This document shows positions 1 through 10,488 of a stretch of 64,000 nt of DNA, piece after piece. Numbering within the stretch: the first letter of the stretch is position 1; every line of letters starts with the position of its first letter. The notes beneath the pieces were generated by a model, which saw only the letters and a list, made by a program, of their open reading frames with translations, was not told the DNA's origin and did no database searches. A program made the position numbers and the translations under genes. This DNA is from Thelonectria olida. Its lineage: Eukaryota > Ascomycota > Sordariomycetes > Hypocreales > Nectriaceae. The DNA lies in assembly GCA_020736575.1 (NCBI GenBank), contig JAGPYM010000096.1:1-64000 (forward strand), read 5' to 3'.

Positions 1-885
1 TACTTGTGAGGATCGAGTTGCCCTTGCTGGGACTGGACCTGAGGTGGAGCACTCAGCCCTGGATAACCCTGCGGCAGATAGCTCGAGGCTGGATAGCCAG
101 GAGGAGGGTATCCCTGAGGTGGAGGGGCTCGGTATGAAGATAGTTGAGCTTGCTGGTTGTTCAGTGTTCGCTGCCCTTTAAGCTTCTTCCTCTGAAGAAG
201 CGCGAGATAGATAACTGCACCAACCAGTGGCACTCCCAGGCCGATGCCAAGGCCCAGCGAAAGCTTGAGAGTCAGGGCGTGAGTGTGGTTCGTCGTTCCC
301 GATGGGCTACTTGTAGAGCCGCCGCTCCTCTCAGATGTTGGCAAACCTGAAGGCTCAAAGGCGGAGTTGGCCGCCGTCTCTGAGCCGCTGTTACCCACAG
401 TTGCGCTGCTGCCATCCACTGTTGTGCTCTCCGCTGTCGTAAGGCTCTCATCTGCCATCACGCTGCTTTGTTCAGGTTCGGACGTCTCGGTAGACTGTAT
501 GTCGGCAGACGTGCTGGCAACAGTAGAGCACACGATCCCAGATGGTATAGAGAGGCCCGCATAACTGCAATACCTCCTCGAGATCTCTTCCGCCTCTTTG
601 CGGTTGGAGTCGGAGCATTGCTCATACAGACAGCAGAGCGCGTTGCTAAGGTACTCCTCGTCCGTACATTGACAGGTGATATCAGTAAAGTCGCACACGG
701 TCGAATCGCTGGTGAAAAAGTCGGTGTTTGACAAACATGATCGCTGAGAAATGGTCAGCGTTTTCTAGAGAATGTAATTTCCAAATGCTCGACGATAAAT
801 AACTCACAGCACAAGGGGGTACGACTTGAGGCTCCACAAAACGAGCAATCGTGAGCACGACAGCCAATCGTGCGTGGAACTTCAT
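1..885 (-). CDS. CFEM-domain cell-surface protein, 3' end off the window edge
   Basis: Two exons, 885-808 and 743-1, with a 64-nt GT-AG intron (807-744) in phase 0. The ATG at 885 opens a hydrophobic signal-like N-terminus. After the splice the reading frame gives the cysteine pattern of a fungal CFEM domain: PPCA, RSCL, TVCDF, ITCQC, ALCCLYEQC and RYC within the first 95 residues. A Ser/Thr-rich linker follows, then one membrane segment (roughly GLGIGLGVPLVGAVIYLALL), a basic RKKLKG stop-transfer, and a Pro/Gly/Tyr-rich cytoplasmic tail with PPGYP-type repeats. No stop is reached; the last readable codon is AAG at 5-3. CFEM proteins act at the fungal surface in haem/iron capture, adhesion or host sensing (family knowledge). 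The single TM with a proline-rich tail argues for a type I surface protein rather than a GPI-anchored one. Family identity is firm; the precise role is unknown. Confidence 0.9.
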
Positions 886-1660
886 TTCGAAATGGTTTTG
901 TCAAGGCCGGCATTACCTTCACTTCAAGAGAATGTCCTCAAGCGACGTGGGCGAAGGCATTCTCAAAGGAAAGGCTTGGCCGTTTAATATGAGCCAATTC
1001 AGCTCGGCTCTCTCCAGCACAATCAAGCCTGTTTTTCCCAGATGGCTTGCTGCACGGCTCCCGTTTAACTCCCTTCCATTGCAAAAGTCGCACTTTGTGG
1101 TTAGAGCTGGCGCAAGTCTCAAGCCACCTCGAGCCCAGACTTTTACTCGATGCTCAGCTAGGGTTTGCGATTGGCTGCAGTGCCCAAGCACCACCGGTCT
1201 TTCCCAAGTTGCCTTCTCAGCATTCAAGCGGGACGGCAACGATTGGCCCAAGTTTCTTTGTCTGGTGATGTGTCACCTCAAATTGAACTGGAAAATTTCC
1301 ACATCCTGAGATTGGCTGGTCAAACGGGGCTTGTGTGTTTATCTATTTATTAGTGACAGGCTTTTTCCAGCCCGGAAGCGTTTGGAGTGTCAAGCCGCGA
1401 AACGACGTGGCTTCGGCAGCACAGCCCCGGCAACGTCCAATCCTAATCTCCTCGCCTCCCCTATTTGAAGAGAACATCAGCGGCCGAGCTGGGGGGTCCA
1501 TGCTCAAAATATCCCCGTACTTCTCGTACGACCTTACTCTGAGAGGAAAACCGGCCACTCAACCAATGGGCACCGGGTATGATAGGGACTATCTGTCGTC
1601 GTTCCTGGCGGCACTGGTGTATTGCTCGATGCTTAAAGTACCCGTCAAATCGGTCATGTT
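886..1660. other. intergenic, CFEM promoter side
   Basis: Normal base composition. Overlapping open frames exist on both strands (for example 851-1309 plus and 919-1251 minus), but none has recognisable motifs or a convincing splice pattern. The part next to 885 should hold the CFEM promoter. The far end grades abruptly into AT-only DNA at about 1660. Confidence 0.5.
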
Positions 1661-2094
1661 GTAAGGAATCCGTCTAATATAGTATTTAAAATGAATAATA
1701 TATTATTTTAAAAACTGAAAGGAGTTTTTTTTTTAGGGATAAGGAAATATTAAGGCTTTTACTTAGTTTGGGGCCCCTATTAGATAATTAGTAGGCTGAG
1801 TTTTAGTTTTAACTCTAGTATCTTTTTAACTCTAATTTAATAATTTTATAAAAGAGGTATTTAAATTATTAGCTAGTAATTAAGTTTAGTTTTTTTATTA
1901 AATTATTAGATTTTAACTTATATTTTTAATAATTTGTTAATTAAATAAATTTATATTTAAAATTATTTTATTTAAAAAATAAATTATTATAATTAATTTA
2001 TAAAAATAATTAATAAATAAATATTTTTATTAAAAAGGTAAATTATTATAATTAATTTATAAATTAATTAATATATAATTATTATTATTATTAT

Positions 2095-2245
2095 TATTAT
2101 TTAAAAAGCTAATAATTTAAATATATAATAAAAGTTAATATAAGTTAAATTTTAGCTTTATATTTATTATAATAAGCTTTTTAATTAAGTTTATAATTAG
2201 TTTTAAAATAAAAGTTTCTATTAAATATATTTTATTTAAGAAAAT
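2095..2245 (-). repeat. dispersed repeat family A, reverse copy
   Basis: Same sequence order as the well-preserved copy at 10006-10143, but reverse complemented and more AT-shifted. Its tail end abuts an (ATT)n run at about 2083-2101, corresponding to the (TAA)n tail of the forward copy. Confidence 0.75.
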
Positions 2246-2959
2246 TTATTTTAAGCTTTTAATATAAAAATACTTAACTTTTTATTAATTAAATATTATA
2301 TAATTTAATTAAAAAAATAGAAGTTATATAGCTATATATTATATATTAAATTAATATATTATTATATATATTTAACTATATTTATTTATTTTAAATATAT
2401 TATTAAATGTAATATTTAAATTTTTTATTATTTAAATTTAAATAGTATATTAAATTTTTTAAATAAATTATTTTAAAATTAAAAAAATATTTTAATATTA
2501 TAAATAAATTATTAAAATTAATAATAAAAGGTTTTTAAATTATTAAAAATAAGATTTTATATTATTTATTAAACTAAGCTAAATACTAATATATAATAAA
2601 AATTAATATATATAAACCTTAATCTTTTATATATTATAATAAGCTTTTTTTTTATAATTAGTAATTTTTATTTTTATATTAACTTTTTTATATTTTTTTT
2701 TATTTAATTATTTTATTTATTTTTATTAATTTAATTACTTTTAAATTTATTTAATATATTTTTAAACTTTCATTTTTATTTAACTCTTTTAGCCCCCCCC
2801 TACTTTTTAACTATTATATTTACTTATTTATTTAACTTACTTTTTATTTTTAATTAATAGAAAGTTAATTATATTAAATTATATATTATATAATTAGTTA
2901 AATTATATAAATTAAAATTTAAACAAGTAATACTCTTATATAAAAAGCTTAAATACAGT

Positions 2960-3080
2960 TTTTTAAATAAGGTTTATTTAATAAAAATTTATATTTAAAT
3001 GCTAATTATAAACTTTATAAAAAAGCTTATTATAATAAATATAAAACTAGGTTTTACTTATATTAACTTTTATTATATAA
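2960..3080 (+). repeat. dispersed repeat family A, forward copy
   Basis: Shares the ordered blocks GGTTTATTTAATA, AAGCTTATTATAATAAATAT, CTAGGTTTTACTTATATT and AACTTTTATTATATA with the copies at 4970, 5220 and 10006, with mostly C-to-T/G-to-A type differences. Confidence 0.7.
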
Positions 3081-3423
3081 TAGTACTAGGCTTATTTTAA
3101 TAAATAATAATAAGCTTTTTATTATTTATAATATTTTATATTTTTTATAGCTAGCCCCATTTTATATTATTTATAAAGGGAAAACCTCTAGCTTTTAAGC
3201 GCGTATAAAATTAAACACTTCTATAAATAATTAGCTATAATATATAGCTATATAATTAACTAACTAATAGCTAATATAATATGCCTTAGCCTTTAAAATC
3301 AGCCTTTAGCTCTCTTAATAGTAGGAAATCTACTAATTGTACCTAATTATTTGCATACTAATATAGCATAGGCCAATTAGAAAGCCCTTTTACATGTGGC
3401 CTAGGAGCGTTATAGCCACTTGC

Positions 3424-3500
3424 GCTTAATAGCTGCTAGCTACTAAAATTAAACTAACTATAGTTTTTTTTATTCCTAACCCAGGTTTCCAATTTAAGAG
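3424..3500 (+). repeat. dispersed repeat family C, copy 1
   Basis: The stretch containing TAGCTACTAAAATTAAACTA followed by CTATAGTTTTTTTT recurs at 10196-10272, followed in both by a similar TTTCCAATTTAAGAGGTTT-like segment. This copy retains more G/C than the second. Confidence 0.5.
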
Positions 3501-4558
3501 GTTTAAAATAAGCTTTTTATAAAATTTAAAATAAAAGTTTTTAAATTTAAATTTTTATTAAATAAACCATATTTAAAAAACCTTATTTTAAGCTTTTAAT
3601 ATAGAAATATTACTTTTTTTAATTTTAATTAATATTATTTAACTAATTATATAATATATAATTTAATATAGCTATTATTTTATAATTAAATAAATTATAA
3701 TATAATAAAATAATAATAATAGTATAATAAATTAATATTTATTTAATTTTATAAATTCTTTTAAATTAATTTATTAAATTAAAAAGTTTAAATATTATTT
3801 TAAAAGGTTATAGCTTTCTAATATTTTTATAATTAGTAACTTTTATTATTAATAAACTTTTAATATATTTTACTATTTAATTACCTTATTTTATTTTTAT
3901 TAATTTAAATACTTTTAAACTTATTTTAACCTTTTTTAAACTTTTCTTTTTTATTTAATCTTTTTAACTTTTTACTTTTTTAACTTTTATATTTATTTAA
4001 CTTACTTTTTATTTTTAAGTTTTCTTTATAGCCTTTTAAATAACTATTTAAATTATTACTATTATATATAATAGCTTTTAAAATTATAACTTATAAGTAT
4101 TTAATTAGATTATTTTAATAAATTACTTATTATTATTATTAACTTAGTTTTTTATTTTTATTTTAAAAAGTTATATAAAGTTTTTAACTTTCTATTTAAG
4201 GAAGTTATAATAGTATTAATATATATTAAGTTTTTTAAATAAAATTCTATAACTTAAAATAATTAAATTAATCTTTTAATTAATATTTAATAGTATATTT
4301 ATATTAAATAGTTTAAAATTACTTTGAAGTTATTTTAATAGAGGGAAGAAAGCTAGTAGTAGGAAAATAACTAATAGCTTAAAAGGCTAAAAAGAAAAAG
4401 TCTACTTAAATGGGCTAGAAGGTTAAGTTAGTTATATAGTAAAGTTAATTAAACTAAAAAAAAGGAATAAATTAGTCTAGTTAAAAGGAAAGAAAGAGGG
4501 TTGGGTTAGGTTAAGTAAATTAATAAATAAAGGCATTAAAAAATATTAAAATATAAGT

Positions 4559-4576
4559 CCCGGGCTGCAGCCCGGG
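4559..4576. other. 18-bp perfect GC palindrome inside the AT desert
   Basis: CCCGGGCTGCAGCCCGGG is its own reverse complement and is 78 percent GC, surrounded by several hundred bases of nearly pure A/T. It keeps a CA/TG step that RIP would be expected to erase. Function unknown. Confidence 0.9.
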
Positions 4577-4969
4577 TTAAATTATAAGAGATAAAATAGT
4601 ATGTTTTTTAATCTTACTATAAAAAACAGGGCTCCTTTTATTTCTATTTACAATTAAAAGCTAAGTTATATAATACTAGGTTATATAGTAGCTATTTAAT
4701 TAAATAGTTAAACTAGTTAAAAGTTAAAAGTTTTAAATTCTTACTATATTATAATTCTTTTAAATACTTATTAAAATTTCTTATTAGCTTAATATATTTA
4801 AAAGATTTATATATTTTAATATATAATAAGTAGTTATATAGTTTTTATTATTTAATTAAATTATATTATATTTAATTAATAAAAGGTTAAGTATTTTAAC
4901 TATTTTATATTATATTATTAGTTAAATTATATAAACTAAAGTTAAATAAAATAGTATTTTTTATATTAA

Positions 4970-5127
4970 AAGCTTAAAATAAGGTTCCTTAAGTAAGGTT
5001 TATTTAACCAATACTTTTATTTTAAAACTAATTATAAACTTTATTAAAAAGCTTATTATAATAAATATAAAGCTAGGGGTTAGCTTATATTAACTTTTAT
5101 TATATACTTAAATTATTAGCTTTTTTA
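4970..5127 (+). repeat. dispersed repeat family A, forward copy
   Basis: Begins with the AAAGCTTAAAATAAGGTTCC block, followed by the same ordered blocks as the copy 93 bp downstream at 5220-5376. The two form a same-orientation pair. Confidence 0.8.
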
Positions 5128-5219
5128 ATTTAATAGTAAAAGTAATAATATAATTTAACTCTTAATAAAAGTAATTATAAATAGTAAATATATAAAAAAT
5201 AAAATTGCTTTTATATTAG

Positions 5220-5376
5220 AAGCTTAAAATAAGGTTCCTTAAATACAGTTTACTTAATAGGGACTTTTATTTTTAAACTAATTATAAGCCCTATTAAAAA
5301 GCTTATTATAATAAATATAAAACTAGGGTTTAGCTTATATTAACTTTTATTATATATTTAAATTATTAGCTTTTTA
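5220..5376 (+). repeat. dispersed repeat family A, forward copy
   Basis: Direct repeat of 4970-5127. Keeps the TAATAGGGACTTTTATTTTT and TAAGCCCTATTAAAAAGCTT blocks, intermediate in decay between 4970 and the 10006 copy. Confidence 0.8.
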
Positions 5377-6659
5377 AATAAAAATAATAAAAAATAATAT
5401 AATAAAGACTTAAAAGATAAATTAGTTTTTATTTATAATTAGTTATTATAATAAATAAAAAATACATAAATTAAATAATTAAATGGAAACAAGTTAAAAT
5501 TTAAAACAAAATATAAAAAATAAAGTGAAAATTTAATAATAACTATAAAAAAAGTATAATATTTATTTTTAAAAGTTTTAAGCTTTCCTTTTAAATATAT
5601 ATAATTTAATTTAATAAAAAGCTTAAACTATTTAATTTTTATTAACTTTTAATAAAAATCTCTATTTTTATTATTATATATTTTATTAACAACTTGCTAT
5701 TACTATTATATTAATAATAATAATAATAACTTTTTAATATTTTTATATTAACTAATATTAATATACTATTAAATATAATATAAAAAATTAATTTAATTCT
5801 TTTAAGCTATTATACTTTAATTAAAAGATTTAATATATAAAAGAAATAATTCTAACTTTTTTAAAAAGAAAATTAAATAGTTTAATTACTTATTTAAATA
5901 GGTAAGAAATAATAAGCTTAATTAAAATAATAAATTATTTTTTAAAAGAATATAAAAAGATAATTTAAACTTACAATTTTAAAAGCTATTATATATAATA
6001 ATAATAATTTAAATAGTTATTTAAAAGGGAAAGAAAAGTTTAAAAATAAAAAGTAAATTAAGTAAATAAGTAAAATAATTACAAATAAAAATATATAAAA
6101 GAGTTAATATAGTAATATAAATTATTAATTATAAAAATAAAATTTAATATAAATAGTAATTATTTATATTTATTAATTAATTTAAGTTTATTAATAAATT
6201 ATATATAAATATAAATTTTAAACTTATAAGTTTTATAATATAATAAATATATACAACTAATATTATATATTTAATTTAATTTAAAACTTTTTATATAAAT
6301 AATCTTTTTTTATTTTTTAAATTATTAATTTCTTTTTCTTATTAAATTAATTTTTATAAATTATATATTAAACTTTAAAAATTCTAATAAGAATATAATA
6401 TATTTAAATTATAATTATTTAATTAATTAAATATTTAATTTTACTAAATATATTTATTAGTTTAATTTTATTTAAATAAATTAGTTTTATTAAAACTTAT
6501 TTTTTAATTTTTTTATATTTCTTATATAAGTTATAACTATACTATTTTACTTATTAGTAGTCTTACTTATATATTCATAATACTTACTTTTAAAATGCAA
6601 ACTATAAGTTGTATTAAAGCGCTTTTTTATTAAACACTTACTAATTACTATTTTAATAC

Positions 6660-8120
6660 TTATACTGCCAGCGCCTCTTCGGGTTTGCATCCCCAAACAA
6701 CTTTAAGCCGAAAGTAAGGATGGATTCTGCGATTCCGAATATCTCGTCGTACGGTCTTAATAAACACATGGACCTCCTCAATCGACCACCCGAGCATATT
6801 AGCAACAAATAAGACAAACCCCTCAGTATCCTGAGTAGAGAAGACTTCTCCGTACAGGCCAACCTCCCTTAGTTCCGGGTCCTTGGGCCAAGGGCTCATT
6901 GGACACTATAAACCATGGTCAGCATTCAAGAATAGGAGATGTTAACCCCTACGAGGCTTACCTTGAAGTCCCATTCCTGGAGGTCAACAAACCCCGCCTC
7001 TTCCATGCACTTCCGCTGAAGCCCTTCCTCGATAACGGTAAATGTGCGACCGCTCTTCCTACCAGCTTCGTAAAAGATGTCACCCCAGCGATTTAATGGG
7101 GATCCAGGAGCTACGGTGCCGTCATCACTTTCGATGTTCGGCGATGCTTCGAAGCTCTCCAAGTAGCCTCCTGGCTTGAGGACTCTAAAGGCTTGTTTGA
7201 ATTGCTCTTTCCAATCGGGGATACATCCGTCCAGGTAACGCATATAGACGTAGTCAAAGGAGTCTGCCGCAAAGGTCCAATCCTGGGTGCAATCCTCAAT
7301 CTCGCTGGGAGAAACAATGGGTAAGAACTAGTCGTCGGCTTTCATTTGGAGCCAACACACGACTTACAACTTCAGATTGGGGGGTACCCAGGAAGGCTGA
7401 ATTGGAGACACATCGGTGCCAATAACCTCGCAGCCGGGATGCTCGTCAGCGAAATCACTAATACTATAAGTGTCATGACTTCATCCAGGAATAACCCATC
7501 ACCTACATAGCCCACATTCCTATAAGTTGGATATTGTTAGTTTCCATAATGAGCACACGAAGGCAGCAAGTTCTTACCAGTCCCGCAACCGACATCCAAG
7601 GCTTTCTGAACCCGCCGCATGTCAGCACTCCGCAACCCTCCTGAGAGTGATATCACGTACCTGGATTTTCGAATCAATGGGAGCGAGGTGGAGTTTCCCA
7701 CCTTGAGCAAGAGTAAACATGTGATGGCTTGATGGACAGTTAACAGGGACAGATATTCAAACCAGTCGTCACATGTCTTACGCTATATCCATCGTGTCAC
7801 TCTGAGCCTCATCGTTAGATCCCCTATCCCGCGTTAGACCATATTGAGCCAAGATAGGCGAAGTGTAAACTGCAGCAGGTTCGAGGGTTAGCATACCAGT
7901 ATTGCGCGTTCCCCCTCTCGCAATGGTATGTTCTTCCATGAAGCGTCCTGTAATGGAGGATGCTCGAGGTGATAGACGCTGTGGAGCTCTCGGCATCGTG
8001 GCCAAAGGCGGAGTCGGAATCTCCCTGCTCGGGGACTTCGTCATCGTCGGCCTCAATGACTTGTTCGCGGGGGTTTGGCGGCGAGGCTGGCTCCTGCTGT
8101 CGTGGGCTGCTTCCGGGCAT
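6660..8120 (-). CDS. LaeA-like/UMTA-family SAM-dependent methyltransferase
   Basis: Eight exons give a 350-residue protein: 8120-7897, 7823-7782, 7727-7661, 7605-7578, 7519-7507, 7457-7368, 7304-6962 and 6905-6660. All seven introns are 49-73 nt, have GT/AG ends and keep frame. The ATG at 8120 is chosen because the upstream in-frame codon at 8129 is TTG. The N-terminus is acidic and disordered, ending in the family signature region with [14 protein letters not shown]. Then come [20 protein letters not shown] motif I at about 114-121 (LDVGCGTG), [25 protein letters not shown], and [11 protein letters not shown]. The C-terminal half ends in the SPWPKD and GWSIEEV blocks typical of the family. 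One exon (7519-7507) is only 13 nt. Fungal relatives include LaeA, a regulator of secondary metabolism, but most paralogues are uncharacterised; the target here is unknown. The gene stands alone between two AT deserts and looks intact. Confidence 0.9.
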
Positions 8121-10005
8121 GATGGGCAATATCTTTTAGAAGGGGAAAACAAGAAAGATAAAAGTCTGTGTCGCAATCGAGATGAAAGGGTCCGAGGTAG
8201 TCCCTGGGGCAGTGGCCTTTTAATGTCGGGTCAAGGTGACAGTGGGCAGACCTCGCTGCCATGGTCTGATTGGAAAAAGAGGACAGTCATATGCTCACCT
8301 GATCTATGCAGTGTGCGATGTACGCATGCAGGCCAGCTCGGTTCCCGTGTTTGTTAGTATCAAGTGGGGTTCGTTAGCTAGCAACCCTTAATGCAAATAG
8401 TCTGCTCTTGTTTAAATTTATAAAGCTATTTTAATAATTATAATTATTTTACTTTTATAAATAAAATTATTTAGATAAGTACTCTATTAGCTTTTTAATA
8501 GTAAGTTATTATTAAATTAAAAAGTTAATTTAAATTAAGTAAATAAAAGATTTTAAATATATATTAAAGAAATATAATATTTATTAATAAGAAAATAATA
8601 TATATATAATAAAAATATAAATTTAAATTTAATATATATTATATAGTGTAATATATATAAATTATATTATTTTTAATATGTAATTTAAAATATAATTTAT
8701 TTAATATATTATATAATGTTATAAGTTTTATTATAATTTATATATAATATAAATTAAGTTATATTATATTAATATAAATTTTAATAATAATTTAATAATA
8801 GATTATTTTTAAAAGATTAATTATAAAAAATATAAATTATAAATTAAAAATAAAATAAAAAATATTTTAAATTTAACAAGAAATTAATTAATTAAATATA
8901 AATAATTTATTATAATATTATTAGATTATTATAAATATGTTTTTAATAATATATTTTATTAATATATAAATAATTAAAAAAATACTTAATAAATTTAATA
9001 TTAATATATTATAAAAATTAATATAAATAAAAATTATTTTATAATTAATAATTTATATTTTTATATTAACTCTTTAATATTTTTAATTTATTATTTTAGT
9101 TATTTTTATAAATTTAATTGCTTTTAAATTAATTTAATTTATTTTTATAAAAAAAGATTTATTTAATTTATTTTTATAAAAAAAGATTTATTTAATTTTT
9201 TTAAATATTTAAAATTTTAATTTTATAAAATAATATATTATAAAAATAACTAATTAAATTATAAAATTAAAATACTTTATATATTTTAAATCTTTTAATA
9301 TAATTTTAAATTAAGCTTTTAAATAAGGGTTTTTAAAATAGGTTAAATATTATTTTAAGTATTATAAAAATAGTTTATTAATATAAGGTACTATTTATAA
9401 CTTAAAATAGTTTCTATTTTAAGTTTAACTTTTATAATATATAGCTTTTAATTACTTTTATTAATTATAAAATTATTACTACTAATATTATAAAAATCTT
9501 ATATTAGTATTAAAGGTTTTTTATAAGGCTATTAATATACTAGTAATATTTAAAAATTCTTTTAATATTAAAATAAATACCCCTTATATATATTTTACTA
9601 TTAATACTATTAGAGTTAGAGCCTCTTATAGCTACTTTCCCTTTTAATTTAAGTTAGCTATTATAATAAAAATTTATTTATTATAATAAACTAGCCCTAG
9701 GGTATTTATAAGTAAGTATTAATTATACTATTAATAAATTTAAAAGAAATAATAGCTCTTTCCTTTTAATATATTTTAAAGCTTTATTAGTATGTTTATA
9801 TTATATAATTTAGCCCTTATACCCCTTATAATATATATTTGCTCTAAATATAGGGCGTATATATATTATATATATATATAATTAAAATATAAATATAGCT
9901 CAAATTTATAATAAACCTAATCTTTATAATTAGTAATTTTTATTATTATATAAACTCTTTAATATATTTTGCTGCCTGGTTGCCTTACTCTATTTTTATT
10001 AGTAT

Positions 10006-10143
10006 TAAGTAAGGTTTACTTAGTAGGGACTTTCACTTTAAAACTAACTATAAGCCCTATTAAGAAGCTTATTATAATAGATATAAGGCTAGGGTTTAGC
10101 CTGTATCGACCTCTATTATATGCTTAAATTATCAGCCTTTTTA
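10006..10143 (+). repeat. dispersed repeat family A, best-preserved copy with TAA tail
   Basis: Least mutated copy: it keeps CA and CG steps such as TATCGACC and TTATCAGCC. It runs directly into a (TAA)n microsatellite at about 10143-10162. The same order of blocks is found in at least six other copies in the window. A TAA-repeat tail is a hallmark of some non-LTR retrotransposon and SINE 3' ends (family knowledge), so this may be the 3' end of such an element. Confidence 0.75.
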
Positions 10144-10195
10144 ATAATAATAATAATAATAAACCTAATAGTATTATAATTTACTTACTTATATT

Positions 10196-10272
10196 TAACT
10201 AGCTACTAGCTATTAAATTTAAACTAACTATAGTTTTTTTTTTTTAAATTTAAGTTTTTAATTTACAAAGTT
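10196..10272 (+). repeat. dispersed repeat family C, copy 2
   Basis: Matches 3424-3500 over the CTAGCTATTAAATTTAAACTA and CTATAGTTTTTTTT portion; more AT-shifted than that copy. Confidence 0.5.
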
Positions 10273-10488
10273 TAATTTAATTATAACTAGAAATATACTA
10301 TTATACCCTAAGTTAAAAAAATTATTATATAACTATTTAATTTTATTAAATACTTTTACAGCTTAAAAAACGCTTTTATATTTTAAGATAATTTTCTTTT
10401 AATTTAAATATACTTATTATAATAGGTTTTATAATAGTATAACTACTTTTAACTACTACTATTAATTATTTAAACCTAATACCTATTA

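Larger units (their letters stand above)
1660..6655. repeat. AT-rich, RIP-type degenerate isochore
   Basis: About 5 kb of almost pure A/T with no credible ORF. Residual C is nearly always in CT context and residual G in AG context; CA, TG and CG are very rare. This is the footprint expected of repeat-induced point mutation. Islands that are less mutated occur around 3180-3480 and 4320-4620. Several recognisable dispersed-repeat copies (listed separately) lie inside, so the block is built from old transposon or repeat copies. Confidence 0.9.
8400..10488. repeat. AT-rich, RIP-type degenerate isochore
   Basis: A second AT-only block between the methyltransferase and the transporter, with the same loss of CA/TG/CG steps. 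It contains a short tandem duplication of a roughly 30-bp unit at about 9135-9195 and better-preserved islands around 9540-9850 and 9960-10140. It ends exactly at the transporter stop codon. Confidence 0.88.

Noticed and set aside
851..1309. 152-codon plus-strand frame near the CFEM gene
   Set aside because: Overlaps the CFEM start codon in antisense and other open frames in the same stretch; no motif.
8121..8129. methyltransferase start at 8129
   Set aside because: The codon there is TTG; the first ATG in frame is at 8120.
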